A stretch of 64,000 nucleotides of DNA from NCBI RefSeq assembly GCF_000760115.1, contig NZ_JNAS01000001.1:186001-250000 (forward strand). The letters are read 5' to 3'. The DNA comes from Prochlorococcus marinus str. SB (GTDB lineage Bacteria; Cyanobacteriota; Cyanobacteriia; PCC-6307; Cyanobiaceae). Below the pieces are notes generated by a model. That model had not been told where the DNA came from. It saw only the letters and a list, made by a program, of their open reading frames with translations, and did no database searches. The number at the start of each line of letters is the position of its first letter. The stretch's first letter is position 1. This document shows positions 9,792 to 19,180 of this stretch, one piece after another. The position numbers and the translations under genes are program-made.

Positions 9792-10325
9792 TTATATTTT
9801 TTTCTTTAGTACATTAAGTACTTCTTTGGCATGATTTATAGGTAAAACACTTATCCATCTATAAGAAATTTCACCTTTTGGAGAAATCAAAAAAGTATTT
9901 CTATCAGAAAATGGAGGAATCCAAGAACCGTATTTTTCGCTAATAATTCCTTCAGGATCGGATAATAAAGTGTAGTTTATAGATTTTTCGCTGCAGAAAC
10001 TTTCATGAGAATCTTGATTATCAGCACTAATACCAACAATTTCGGCATTATATTTTGAAAAATCTTTTTTTAATTCTGAAAAACCTTTAGCTTCAAGAGT
10101 GCAACCTGCTGTAAAGTCCTTTGGATAAAAATACATAACAAGCCACTTACCTTGATAATCATTTAATTCCCAAATATTTTTTGATTTTATATTTTTATTA
10201 AAACCTTCTAATTGAAAGTTTGGAGCAATATCTCCAACTTCAGGAGCAAAGTCAAAAGCGATTGCTGAATTACTATTAAATAAAAAAATAAAAGATATAA
10301 ATATACTTACAACTAAATTTCTCAT
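9792..10325 (-). CDS. PrxQ/Bcp-type peroxiredoxin, exported or membrane-anchored
   Basis: A thioredoxin-fold peroxidase reducing H2O2 and organic peroxides. The peroxidatic cysteine is C75 in PKDFTAGCTLEA. C111 (ESFCSEKS) is in a different place from the C+5 resolving cysteine of E. coli Bcp. An N-terminal hydrophobic segment (residues 4-24) looks like a signal peptide, giving a periplasmic or lumenal location, as for chloroplast PrxQ. ATG at 10325 is preferred over the TTG just upstream. It is 5 bp downstream of rpmB. Confidence 0.9.
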   Translation of the reverse strand: MRNLVVSIFISFIFLFNSNSAIAFDFAPEVGDIAPNFQLEGFNKNIKSKNIWELNDYQGKWLVMYFYPKDFTAGCTLEAKGFSELKKDFSKYNAEIVGISADNQDSHESFCSEKSINYTLLSDPEGIISEKYGSWIPPFSDRNTFLISPKGEISYRWISVLPINHAKEVLNVLKKKI

Positions 10326-10330
10326 CAAAT

Positions 10331-10567
10331 TTAGAATTTTTTTAAATCAACCCCATTTGATTTGGCAAATTTATCTAAACCTACTTTTTGTATAGACTTA
10401 AGTGATTTGGTGCTAATTTTAATATTCACCCATTTTTTGCCTTCTTCCCACCAAAGTCTCCTTTTTTGGAGATTAACTTGTTGCAATTTTTTTGTACGAA
10501 TATGTGAGTGACTCACTGCCATCCCGTTATTAGCTTTTGCACCTGTCAGTTCGCAAACTCTTGACAT
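10331..10567 (-). CDS. rpmB: 50S ribosomal protein L28
   Basis: A 78-residue basic ribosomal protein. [27 protein letters not shown] and the [14 protein letters not shown] region are the standard L28 signature (abbreviated: [23 protein letters not shown]). It lacks the extra zinc CxxC pairs, so it is the zinc-free form. It sits 39 bp after htpG on the same strand and precedes prxQ. Confidence 0.96.
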   Translation of the reverse strand: MSRVCELTGAKANNGMAVSHSHIRTKKLQQVNLQKRRLWWEEGKKWVNIKISTKSLKSIQKVGLDKFAKSNGVDLKKF

Positions 10568-10606
10568 ATTTATTGAGTTATATCTTTAAAAATTCTAACA
10601 CATGAC

Positions 10607-12511
10607 TCAATTTGTTGAATTAAGTAATTCTGAAATTAATTCGGCATTATTATTTTGTAAATTAATTATCTGTTCTTGATCTAATCCACCAACGGAAAGC
10701 TTAGCCATATCGTAGACATGATTAGCAATTTTAGAAGCTAATGGATTCTCAATAGGATCTTTTTCATCAATAATTATTTTGTTGCCTGTGATTTTATTAA
10801 GACCAACAATAAGTGGATGTTCTTTGTTAATTAAGAGCACATGATATTCAGGTAAGCCAGGCATCTTTTGTTCCATGTAAGCACCCATATCATTAATTCT
10901 TCTCATTTGTTCTGGAAGCAAGATCATCGCTGGTGGAGCATCTTTACTTGAAAGTGACTGCACTTTAACTGTTACTTTCTCATTGTTAAGGGCCTTAACT
11001 ATCGTATCTCTAAGATTATCTGAATTTGATTTGCCATCCTTATCTACAATTTCTTTAGATTCTTTTTCTTCTAGTTCATTTATTTCTGAATCTACTCTTT
11101 GGAATTGATAATCTTCTTTTTTACTTTCCAGCCATGGAAGAATTTGTGAGTCAATTAAGGGATCAGATTTAATAACTTCTTTGTTATCAGATAAACAGAT
11201 ATTTAATGCACTAGATTGTGCAATCAAATCTGAACAATAAATTATTTTTTTAGAATCAGTTAATTTATTCCGCTCTTTGTAATTTGCGAGAGTTGTGAAA
11301 TATTTATCATTGGACTTGATGAGGGATTTATTTTCAATATCTTTAGTTACGTCTTTCTCTGAATTTAAAATTGTTTCGAAAATTATACTGTTATTAACTA
11401 AATCAGCAAATTTTTCATCTTCGATAGCACCAATTTTAATAAAAGCAGAGATTGAATCCCAAATTTCAGCATAAAATTCTGGAGAATTTTTTATCAAATC
11501 CTTCAGTTTATTAGCAATTTTTTTTGAGATAAATGATGATATAGACCTTACTTTTCTATCTGTTTGTAATGCACTTCTACTAACATTTAGAGGTATATCT
11601 GTAGAGTCAATAACTCCTCTTAGAGGTAAAAGGTATTTTGGAACTATCTCTTTAATTGAATCGCTTACGAATACTTGATTGCAAAATAGTTTTATTTCTC
11701 CCTTTTCCCAATCAGCTCTACCTGACAACTTTGGAAAATACAAAATTCCTTGTATGTCATATGGGTAATCTGTATTTAGATGAATCCATAAGAGTGGATC
11801 TCCCTGGAAAGGATAAAGGTATTTATATAACTCAATATAATCTTCATCTTTTAATTCACTAGGTTGTTTTCTCCAAGGAGGATTTTTCTTATTGAGTGTC
11901 TCTCCTTCTAATAAGACATCTATTGGCATAAAATCACAATATTTTTTTATTAGTGATTTAATCCTTTCAGGCTCGATAAACTCTTTTTCTTCTTCAAGTA
12001 GGTGAAGAATAACATCTGTACCAATTGTTTCTCTTTCAGATTCTTCTAACGTGAAATTTGGTGAACCATCACAAGACCATTTGAAAGCTTTTGATTCCCC
12101 AATTGCCGACTTAGTTAATATATCAACTCTATCTGCCACCATGAAACTTGAATAAAAACCTAGTCCAAAATGACCTATAAATTCATCATTATCTTTTTTG
12201 TATTTTGTTAGGAATTCTTCAGCACTAGAAAATGCAACTTGATTTATGTACTTCTTAATTTCTTCATCATTCATTCCAATTCCATTATCGGAAATTGTTA
12301 ATGTATTTTTCTCACGGTTAATTGTTATTTTTACTTGAGCCTCCTCAGTATTCTCGCAATCACCTGCCATAGAGGCCATTCTTCTTTTACTAATTGCGTC
12401 AACACCATTACTAACAAGTTCTCTTAAAAAGATTTCATGGTCAGAATATACTGCCTTCTTGATAATTGGGAAAATATTTTCGGTATTAATACGAATTTCG
12501 CCTTTTTCCAT
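10607..12511 (-). CDS. htpG: Chaperone protein HtpG (Hsp90)
   Basis: A cytoplasmic ATP-dependent chaperone. The GHKL ATPase boxes are all present: ELVSNGVDA (about 28-36), SDNGIGM (about 75-81) and GHFGLGFYSSFMVAD (about 112-126). The middle domain has the catalytic-loop arginine region VSRSALQTDRKVRSI. Length 634 agrees with bacterial HtpG. It is transcribed with rpmB downstream. A 117-bp gap separates it from hisZ, enough for its own promoter, consistent with stress control (inferred). Confidence 0.97.
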   Translation of the reverse strand: MEKGEIRINTENIFPIIKKAVYSDHEIFLRELVSNGVDAISKRRMASMAGDCENTEEAQVKITINREKNTLTISDNGIGMNDEEIKKYINQVAFSSAEEFLTKYKKDNDEFIGHFGLGFYSSFMVADRVDILTKSAIGESKAFKWSCDGSPNFTLEESERETIGTDVILHLLEEEKEFIEPERIKSLIKKYCDFMPIDVLLEGETLNKKNPPWRKQPSELKDEDYIELYKYLYPFQGDPLLWIHLNTDYPYDIQGILYFPKLSGRADWEKGEIKLFCNQVFVSDSIKEIVPKYLLPLRGVIDSTDIPLNVSRSALQTDRKVRSISSFISKKIANKLKDLIKNSPEFYAEIWDSISAFIKIGAIEDEKFADLVNNSIIFETILNSEKDVTKDIENKSLIKSNDKYFTTLANYKERNKLTDSKKIIYCSDLIAQSSALNICLSDNKEVIKSDPLIDSQILPWLESKKEDYQFQRVDSEINELEEKESKEIVDKDGKSNSDNLRDTIVKALNNEKVTVKVQSLSSKDAPPAMILLPEQMRRINDMGAYMEQKMPGLPEYHVLLINKEHPLIVGLNKITGNKIIIDEKDPIENPLASKIANHVYDMAKLSVGGLDQEQIINLQNNNAELISELLNSTN

Positions 12512-12628
12512 TTAAAAAATATCAAACATATTAAATACTATTTCTTAAAAACTTGTTAATCAAGTTTAATTAGGAGTATTGTCCGAACAATATTTGAATT
12601 TTAAAACTAAATAAACTTTTAAAAGGTT

Positions 12629-13780
12629 TTATTTAACCCACAAAATCTCACTACAATTGTTTTCTTTCATAATTTGATTGGCTTTAGCCAAGTCATCACA
12701 TGGATTTAAATGTAAGACGGCAATGTTTCCTTTTTTTTGTTGTTCTTTTTGTTCATTCATACCTTTTTCTAACAAATAAGAATCTTTAAACATCAATAAA
12801 ATCTTTTTTTTATCTGTCTTTTCTTCCTTAATTAAATTTCTTAAAATGTCTACTGAAATTGTAAATCCAATCCCATTAAATATTTTCTCATTAGGACTAA
12901 ATGATCTTACTAATTCATCATATCTTCCACCTTTTGCGATGACGCTTTTATTTTTACCATTATCCCCTATTAGTTGAAAAACTATTCCTTCATATAAATT
13001 CAAGTGAGGTTGAAAAGTGGGATCAAGTTGTAATTTAACACCATATTTATTTGATATTTTTGATAATGTTTCAAATAAAAAATTTAAGTCATCTAATGTT
13101 TTACTAGTACCATATATAGTTTTTAATTTTTTTAATATTGCAATTGGCTCTCCTCGTGTGAATAAAAGATCTTTAAGAATATATTTATCATCTTCATCTA
13201 TTCCTAATTTAGATAAATTATCTTGATCAAAATTAACCAGACTTTTCTTAATTTCTTCAAAATTATTATTCTTATATTTGTTCAGTATCAAGTCCATTAT
13301 TTTTGTGGTGCTTACTAGTAGAAATAAATTACAACCATCCTTCAAATTAATATTATCGATTGAATCAAACAAAATATTAATAACTTCAATCTCTGGGTAT
13401 TTTGTATCATATCCAATTAATTCAATTCCACTCTGCAATTTTTCTTGTAACTTAAATGAATTTTTATTATTTTGTTTTTTATCAAAAACCATTCCATTGG
13501 TGAATAATCTTATAGGTCTTTTCTTATTTATTAATCTAGTAGATGACAATTTAACAATAGATGTTGTCATTTCTGGCCTAAGACATAATGAATTATTACT
13601 TACTATTCCTACAACCTGATTTTCATCAATAACGCCACGGCCTTTTATGGTTTGTAAAGTATTTATAAATGAGGGTGAAACCTCTTCATATCCCCAAAGT
13701 TTATAAATACTATTTAAATTATTAATAATATTTGAATTATTTTTTACATCGACTAATTTAATTTCCTTTATATCTGACAT
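12629..13780 (-). CDS. hisZ: ATP phosphoribosyltransferase regulatory subunit
   Basis: HisZ is a catalytically inactive class II HisRS paralogue that activates short-form HisG at the first step of histidine synthesis. Motif-2-like LRPEMTTSIVKL and the C-terminal GGRYDELVRSF, with the family-typical shortened C-terminus without a tRNA anticodon domain (383 residues), separate it from histidyl-tRNA synthetase. It is 18 bp downstream of the IMPase-family gene; hisG is not in the window. Confidence 0.9.
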   Translation of the reverse strand: MSDIKEIKLVDVKNNSNIINNLNSIYKLWGYEEVSPSFINTLQTIKGRGVIDENQVVGIVSNNSLCLRPEMTTSIVKLSSTRLINKKRPIRLFTNGMVFDKKQNNKNSFKLQEKLQSGIELIGYDTKYPEIEVINILFDSIDNINLKDGCNLFLLVSTTKIMDLILNKYKNNNFEEIKKSLVNFDQDNLSKLGIDEDDKYILKDLLFTRGEPIAILKKLKTIYGTSKTLDDLNFLFETLSKISNKYGVKLQLDPTFQPHLNLYEGIVFQLIGDNGKNKSVIAKGGRYDELVRSFSPNEKIFNGIGFTISVDILRNLIKEEKTDKKKILLMFKDSYLLEKGMNEQKEQQKKGNIAVLHLNPCDDLAKANQIMKENNCSEILWVK

Positions 13781-13798
13781 TTTAATAGTTAACTAATT

Positions 13799-14647
13799 TT
13801 AGGTATAGAGATTTTTTTTAAATGGAGAAACTTTATCTAGTTCATTTTTTATTTCATTCTCAAGGCTGGGAGAACAAGCTAAAATTCTTCCTGAACTTAA
13901 ATTAAATTCGCCTGATGGATAATCAGAAATAATACCACCAGCCTCTTTAACAATAATAGCACCGGCCGCTAGGTCCCATGCCTCCAATCCTCTTTCCCAA
14001 TATCCATCTACCTTACCTGCCGCAACAAATGCTAGATCAACTGCTGCTGCACCTCCTCTTCTAACGCCTCTAGTTTTATGTGTTAAATAACAAAATTCAG
14101 CATAATTATTATCCTCTGTCTCAAATCTGTCATAAGAAAAACCAGTTACAAGTAGACTATCAGAAAGATTAGAAGGATTCGATACTTTAAGTTCACTATC
14201 ATTGCAGAATGAGCCTAAACCTATACACGCTGAATATAGTTCATTTAAATAAGGTACTGATATAGCGCCTATTATTGGCTTATTTTTATACACAAGACCA
14301 ATAGAAGTCCCAAAAAAAGGATATCCATGGGAATAATTTGTTGTACCGTCTAATGGGTCTATACACCACGTTAAATCCGAAGATTTGGTTAATTTACCCG
14401 ATTCCTCTGCATTTATAGATATGTTTGGTGTCTTTTCTAATAAATATTCTTTTATTTTATTTTCAACTTCCAAATCTACATTGGTAACTAGATCACCTTT
14501 TCTACCCTTTGATGATATTTTCTGAATTTTATTGTAATTAACTTTTAAAATTTCATTACCAATTTGAGCGGAATTCTTGGCTATTTCATACAAAATGGAT
14601 AAGTTTACTTGATTTGCAAGTTCCTCTATTTCACTTAATTCAAACAT
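13799..14647 (-). CDS. Inositol monophosphatase-family phosphatase (possible histidinol-phosphatase)
   Basis: A 282-residue Mg-dependent phosphatase. Metal-binding motifs are EE at 81-82, IDPLDGTTN at 96-104 and EAWDLAAG near 220-227. The family includes SuhB, inositol monophosphatase, and HisN-type histidinol-phosphate phosphatases (as in plants and actinobacteria). Its close pairing with hisZ (18 bp) makes a histidine role attractive, but sequence motifs alone cannot separate these activities. ATG start at 14647, 5 bp after the ferredoxin stop. Confidence 0.85.
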   Translation of the reverse strand: MFELSEIEELANQVNLSILYEIAKNSAQIGNEILKVNYNKIQKISSKGRKGDLVTNVDLEVENKIKEYLLEKTPNISINAEESGKLTKSSDLTWCIDPLDGTTNYSHGYPFFGTSIGLVYKNKPIIGAISVPYLNELYSACIGLGSFCNDSELKVSNPSNLSDSLLVTGFSYDRFETEDNNYAEFCYLTHKTRGVRRGGAAAVDLAFVAAGKVDGYWERGLEAWDLAAGAIIVKEAGGIISDYPSGEFNLSSGRILACSPSLENEIKNELDKVSPFKKNLYT

Positions 14648-14652
14648 GCTAG

Positions 14653-15027
14653 TTAATCTTCCTCAAATTCCCAAGGTGGCGCAACTCTTGTATTTCCCCT
14701 GCCAAAATATTGTCCAAATTGTAAATCGTAAACTTCATCTTCATATGTAGTTTCTACCTCAAGATCTGAAGTTGCTTTAGCTACACAAAGAAGTGCATAA
14801 CCATTGTCTTTTAATGCCTGAGATACACCCATGGCTTCAGGTTGATGCAAAGTACCAGATTTAATTTTAACTGCACAACTTGTACAGCAACCATTTCTAC
14901 ATGAAAATGCAAGTTTGAAACCTTTCTTTTCAAATTCCTTAAGTATGTAGTGGTCACTATTAACCTGCTCTTGATAGACCTTTCCGGTTTCTTTATTTTT
15001 AATCGTGACTGTGAAAGTCTTTTTCAA
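14653..15027 (-). CDS. 2Fe-2S plant-type ferredoxin
   Basis: A 124-residue electron carrier with the plant-type [2Fe-2S] ligand pattern C43-x4-C48-x2-C51 plus C81 (SCRNGCCTSCA and LLCVAKA). It is longer than photosynthetic PetF (about 97-99), having a C-terminal tail ending GRGNTRVAPPWEFEED, so it is probably a specialised ferredoxin and not the main one. Start is TTG at 15027; the codon before it is a stop, so no other start exists. It heads the minus-strand operon with the IMPase and hisZ. Confidence 0.9.
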   Translation of the reverse strand: MKKTFTVTIKNKETGKVYQEQVNSDHYILKEFEKKGFKLAFSCRNGCCTSCAVKIKSGTLHQPEAMGVSQALKDNGYALLCVAKATSDLEVETTYEDEVYDLQFGQYFGRGNTRVAPPWEFEED

Positions 15028-15076
15028 TTAACTTTCCTCTAGAATGGGATGATCAAGGGTTAAAATAGTTATCTTG

Positions 15077-15163
15077 GGAGAGGTGGCCGAGTGGTTGAAG
15101 GCGCAGCACTGGAAATGCTGTATAGGGGCAACTTTATCGAGGGTTCGAATCCCTCTCTCTCCG
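15077..15163 (+). tRNA. tRNA-Ser(GGA)
   Basis: An 87-nt class II tRNA. The acceptor stem GGAGAGG pairs with TCTCTCC (last pair G-U) with discriminator G. The anticodon stem CAGCA/TGCTG encloses loop CTGGAAA, giving anticodon GGA at 15111-15113. A long variable arm follows, and the T-arm is GGGTTCGAATCCC. CCA is not encoded. A TAAAAT hexamer at 15061-15066 could be its -10 box. Confidence 0.97.
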
Positions 15164-15377
15164 TTTTATATTAGTTTATTTTGGTTAAATACATCAACAC
15201 CTTTGTCTTTAAAATATCTTCTAAAATAAATAGGAATCTTATTAGCAAGTTATAAATAATCTTATTTATTTAAATTAAGTTGAAAATATTTAATTTTTAT
15301 TATTATATGTAAATATCCAAGATAAAAATTTACTTAAATTATTATTAAATTTTGCTTTAATTTAGCAATCTAAAATC

Positions 15378-17375
15378 ATGGGGCAAATAGTTGGAATTGA
15401 TTTAGGTACTACTAACTCTGTTGTAGGAGTGATAGATGCTGGACGTCCAATTGTTATTGCAAATTCTGAGGGTTCTAGAACTACACCTTCAATAGTTGGA
15501 TTTACAAAAGACAAGGAAATCGTAATAGGAGACCAAGCGAGGAGACAACTTGTTCTAAATCCTAAGAATACCTTTTATAACCTTAAACGATTTATTGGTA
15601 GTGACTGGGATGAATTAGATGAGAATAGTATTTCTGTTCCTTATAACGTTAAGGCAAATACCAATGGAAGCGTTAGGGTTCTTAGTCCAAATACAGAAAG
15701 AGAGTATGCACCGGAAGAATTAGTGAGCTCATTGATTAGAAAATTAATTAATGATGCTGAAACTTATCTTGGAGATACTGTTGATTCTGCAGTTATTACT
15801 GTCCCTGCTTATTTTAATGAATCTCAAAGGCAAGCTACAAAGGATTCTGCAATATTGGCTGGTATTAAAGTAGATAGAATTTTAAATGAACCTACTGCTG
15901 CTGCTCTAGCTTATGGCTTTGAAAAAAGTTCTTCTAATAATGTTTTGGTTTTTGATTTAGGAGGAGGAACATTTGATGTTTCATTATTGAAAATTTCAAA
16001 TGGTGTATTTGATGTTAAAGCCACTTGTGGTGATACCCAGCTAGGAGGAAACAATTTTGATTCAAAAATAGTTGATTGGCTTGCAGAAAAATTTCTAGTT
16101 AAACATGAAATTGATCTAAGAAGGGATAGACAAGCTTTACAGAGATTAACTGAGGCTGCTGAAAAAGCTAAATGTGAATTGTCAGGATTACAAAAAACAA
16201 AAATATCTTTACCATTTATCACAACAAGTAAAGAGGGACCGTTACATATTGAAGAAACCTTAGATAGAAAAATATTTGAATCTTTATCACAAGATTTACT
16301 TGATAGATTACTGGAGCCTGTGCAAATAGCTTTAGATGATTCTGGATGGAATGCAGAAGATATTGATGAGGTAGTTCTTGTAGGTGGCAGCACAAGAATC
16401 CCAATGGTTCAACAATTAGTAAAGACTCTTGTTCCAAATGATCCTTGTCAATCTGTTAATCCTGATGAAGTCGTAGCAGTTGGAGCTGCGATACAATCTG
16501 GAATTATTAGTGGTGATTTACAAGATTTACTATTAAATGACGTTACTCCCTTATCTTTAGGTTTAGAAACTATTGGTGGTCTTATGAAGGTACTCATTCC
16601 TCGTAATACGCCAATACCAGTTAGACAATCTGATGTTTTTAGTACTTCCGAAGCTAATCAATCATCAGTTGTTGTTCAAGTACGGCAGGGAGAAAGGCCT
16701 TTAGCCTCTGAAAATAAATCACTTGGAAAATTTAGACTATCAGGAATACCTCCAGCTCCAAGAGGAATACCGCAAGTCCAGGTAGCTTTTGATATTGATG
16801 CTAATGGTCTTTTAGAGGTAAGTGCAACTGATAGAACAACAGGAAGAAAGCAAACAGTTACAATCTCTGGAGGCTCTAATTTAAATGAACAAGAAATAAA
16901 TTCGATAATTGAAGAAGCCAAAATAAAAGCTAATGAAGATAGGAAGATAAGAACTGTAATTGATAGAAGAAATAGTGCTTTAACTCTTATTGCGCAAGCA
17001 GAGAGAAGACTTAGGGATGCTTCATTAGAATTTGGTCCTTATGGTGCAGAAAGGCAGCAACGAGCTGTTGAATTAGCCATTCAAGATGTTGAAGAGTATA
17101 TTGATGACGATGATCCTCAAGAATTAGAACTTTCAGTAAGTGCCCTACAAGAAGCATTATTCGGTTTAAACAGAAAATTTGCTGCTGAAAAGAAATCTGA
17201 TAATAATCCTCTACAGAGCATTAAAAATACATTTGGATCATTAAAGGATGAACTTTTTTCAGATGATTATTGGGATGATGATCCTTGGGATAATCAAATG
17301 AATAGAAATTATAGAAATTCGAGGTATGGTAATTCTAGGGACGATGATCCATGGGACAATGACTACTTCCTCTAA
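15378..17375 (+). CDS. dnaK: Hsp70 chaperone DnaK
   Basis: A 665-residue Hsp70. The ATPase domain (about 1-380) has IGIDLGTTNSVV-like start, FDLGGGTFDVS and VVLVGGSTRIP; the substrate-binding domain follows, with NDVTPLSLGLETIGG linker region. The helical lid is shorter than in E. coli DnaK, and the tail ends in two acidic/aromatic DDPWDN copies in place of a classical acidic EEVD-like end. The last 17 bp overlap the dnaJ-like gene, so the two are translationally linked. The cyanobacterial paralogue (DnaK1/2/3) is not assigned. Confidence 0.95.
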   Translation: MGQIVGIDLGTTNSVVGVIDAGRPIVIANSEGSRTTPSIVGFTKDKEIVIGDQARRQLVLNPKNTFYNLKRFIGSDWDELDENSISVPYNVKANTNGSVRVLSPNTEREYAPEELVSSLIRKLINDAETYLGDTVDSAVITVPAYFNESQRQATKDSAILAGIKVDRILNEPTAAALAYGFEKSSSNNVLVFDLGGGTFDVSLLKISNGVFDVKATCGDTQLGGNNFDSKIVDWLAEKFLVKHEIDLRRDRQALQRLTEAAEKAKCELSGLQKTKISLPFITTSKEGPLHIEETLDRKIFESLSQDLLDRLLEPVQIALDDSGWNAEDIDEVVLVGGSTRIPMVQQLVKTLVPNDPCQSVNPDEVVAVGAAIQSGIISGDLQDLLLNDVTPLSLGLETIGGLMKVLIPRNTPIPVRQSDVFSTSEANQSSVVVQVRQGERPLASENKSLGKFRLSGIPPAPRGIPQVQVAFDIDANGLLEVSATDRTTGRKQTVTISGGSNLNEQEINSIIEEAKIKANEDRKIRTVIDRRNSALTLIAQAERRLRDASLEFGPYGAERQQRAVELAIQDVEEYIDDDDPQELELSVSALQEALFGLNRKFAAEKKSDNNPLQSIKNTFGSLKDELFSDDYWDDDPWDNQMNRNYRNSRYGNSRDDDPWDNDYFL

Positions 17376-18285
17376 AAAAGACTATTTGTCGATTTTGGGT
17401 TTATCCCCTGATTTTGATGATAAAGAACTTAAAAAGGCTTTTAGAAGAGAAGCAAGAAAATGGCATCCCGATTTAAATAAAAATGATCTTAATGCAGAAG
17501 AAAGATTTAAATTAATTAACCAAGCATACGAATATCTTCGTGATCCGAATATAAGAAAAAATAGTTCGGATGAAAAAAATATCAAGGATGATTACGAAAA
17601 TAATTTCAAGACAGGTTTTCCTGATTTTCAAGATTATCTTGATTCATTATTTGGATATGAATACTCTCCAAAGAACTATGAGGAATATGATGATGAACGA
17701 TTTGAGGATGAATTCAGAAATACAGATAATGATGAATTTAACAATTTTCAATACCCAACAACTTCTCCAGAAGAGCCGCCTCCAGTAAAACTCCACCAAG
17801 ATATTGAAACAGTTATTGAACTAACTCCTGATGAGGCCTTAATTGGAGCTTCAATTTTAATTGAGCTTGAAGATGAAACTGTAGTAGAAGTTGATACACC
17901 ACCTTTTGCTGGAGATGGATGGAGATTAAGACTTGAAAATATTGCAAGAGGAGGTAAGGATCATTATCTACAGTTAAAAGTTCAAACGGAAAGTGGTCTA
18001 AGAATTGACGGTTTAAGAGTTCTTTATAAATTAGAGTTATTTCCTCATGATGCTCTTCTTGGTTGTGCAGTACAGGTTCCTACCCTTGATGGAAATGTCA
18101 CACTTCAAGTCCCACCAAAATCATCTACGGGCAGAATGTTACGTTTGAAAGGGAGAGGTTTAACTTTTGAAGATAATGTAGGTGATCAATATGTTGAAAT
18201 CATGGTAGTGATACCTGCTGACATTAATGATGAAGAAATTGCTTTATATACAAGATTACAAGAATTATCACTTTCTGATTCTTAA
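17359..18285 (+). CDS. DnaJ-like co-chaperone (J-domain plus C-terminal substrate-binding domains)
   Basis: A 308-residue Hsp40. The J domain (residues 1-65) has the HPD tripeptide in RKWHPDLNKND that stimulates DnaK ATPase. An acidic, Tyr/Asn-rich linker follows (about 65-140), then a DnaJ_C beta-domain region with IELTPDEALIGASI, ALLGCAVQVPTLDG and RLKGRGL. No CxxCxGxG zinc finger is present, so it is type II (CbpA-like). ATG at 17359 is chosen because the preceding in-frame codons lie in dnaK coding sequence. It overlaps dnaK by 17 bp and should be its dedicated partner. Confidence 0.9.
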   Translation: MTTSSKKDYLSILGLSPDFDDKELKKAFRREARKWHPDLNKNDLNAEERFKLINQAYEYLRDPNIRKNSSDEKNIKDDYENNFKTGFPDFQDYLDSLFGYEYSPKNYEEYDDERFEDEFRNTDNDEFNNFQYPTTSPEEPPPVKLHQDIETVIELTPDEALIGASILIELEDETVVEVDTPPFAGDGWRLRLENIARGGKDHYLQLKVQTESGLRIDGLRVLYKLELFPHDALLGCAVQVPTLDGNVTLQVPPKSSTGRMLRLKGRGLTFEDNVGDQYVEIMVVIPADINDEEIALYTRLQELSLSDS

Positions 18286-18318
18286 TCAAATATTATAAAA
18301 TTAGAAAAATAGATACTT

Positions 18319-18702
18319 ATGGACATATTTGTTCTTTTATATAATTCAGGAACAGGCAAGGAAGGAATTCATTCAATCGAACTAAAGGGAAGGACAATTG
18401 TTCTCATGTTTGAAGAACAGGATGATGCAACAAGATATTGTGGTCTACTAGAAGCTCAAGATTTTCCTTTGCCAACAGTTGAAATGATCAACATAGAGGA
18501 AATTAAAGATTTTTGTATTAAATTAGATTATGAATACAAATTAGTACAAAAGAATTTTGTACCTAAAACACCAGAAGATAGGTTATTAATTTCACCACCC
18601 CAGAAAAACCTAGAAATTGAAAATTGGGAGGAAGACAAAAATAGCAAAAATGATAATATTGATATAAATACCATTAAGGAAAACCTTGAAAAGTTGCTTT
18701 AG
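18319..18702 (+). CDS. DUF3110 protein
   Basis: A 127-residue soluble protein matching the cyanobacterial/plant DUF3110 family: IFVLLYNSGTGKEGIHSI at the N-terminus and FEEQDDATRYCGLLEAQDFP in the middle. The function is unknown. The C-terminal 40 residues are charged and probably disordered. It lies 33 bp after the dnaJ-like gene and 36 bp before a cyclophilin, so it may belong to the same protein-folding transcription unit. Confidence 0.8.
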   Translation: MDIFVLLYNSGTGKEGIHSIELKGRTIVLMFEEQDDATRYCGLLEAQDFPLPTVEMINIEEIKDFCIKLDYEYKLVQKNFVPKTPEDRLLISPPQKNLEIENWEEDKNSKNDNIDINTIKENLEKLL

Positions 18703-18738
18703 CTATTAAAATATCATTGAATTATTAAACAAATAAAT

Positions 18739-19176
18739 ATGACAACTGCATTATTTGAGACAGAAGTTGGAAGCATTAATGTTGAATTTTTCCCTGACGA
18801 CGCACCAAATACAGTTAAAAACTTCACGAAGTTGATTAGTGATGGTTTTTATGATGGTTTAGCATTTCACAGGGTTATTCCTGGATTTATGGCTCAGGGT
18901 GGATGTCCAAATACTCGTGATGGAGCATCTGGTATGCCAGGAACTGGAGGACCTGGATATAATATTAAATGTGAAATCAATTCCAATAAACATCTAAAAG
19001 GTTCACTTTCAATGGCTCATGCAGGAAAAGATACAGGAGGTAGTCAGTTTTTTATAGTTTATGAACCACAGCCTCATCTTGATGGAGTTCATACTGTTTT
19101 TGGTAAGACAGATGATATGGATGTAGTGCTAAAACTCACTAATGGGTCAAAAATTCTAAAAGCAACTTTAAAATAG
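18739..19176 (+). CDS. Cyclophilin-type peptidyl-prolyl cis-trans isomerase
   Basis: A 145-residue cytoplasmic PPIase with no signal peptide. Core motifs are [13 protein letters not shown] (catalytic Arg and Phe/Met), [19 protein letters not shown] and [10 protein letters not shown]. It catalyses proline isomerisation during folding, in line with the upstream dnaK/dnaJ genes. Convergent with ribBA (4 bp between stops). Confidence 0.95.
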   Translation: MTTALFETEVGSINVEFFPDDAPNTVKNFTKLISDGFYDGLAFHRVIPGFMAQGGCPNTRDGASGMPGTGGPGYNIKCEINSNKHLKGSLSMAHAGKDTGGSQFFIVYEPQPHLDGVHTVFGKTDDMDVVLKLTNGSKILKATLK

Positions 19177-19180
19177 AATT

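Noticed and set aside
15911-16393. 160-codon minus-strand ORF
   Set aside because: Antisense shadow of dnaK; Ser-rich translation typical of reverse-complement coding sequence.
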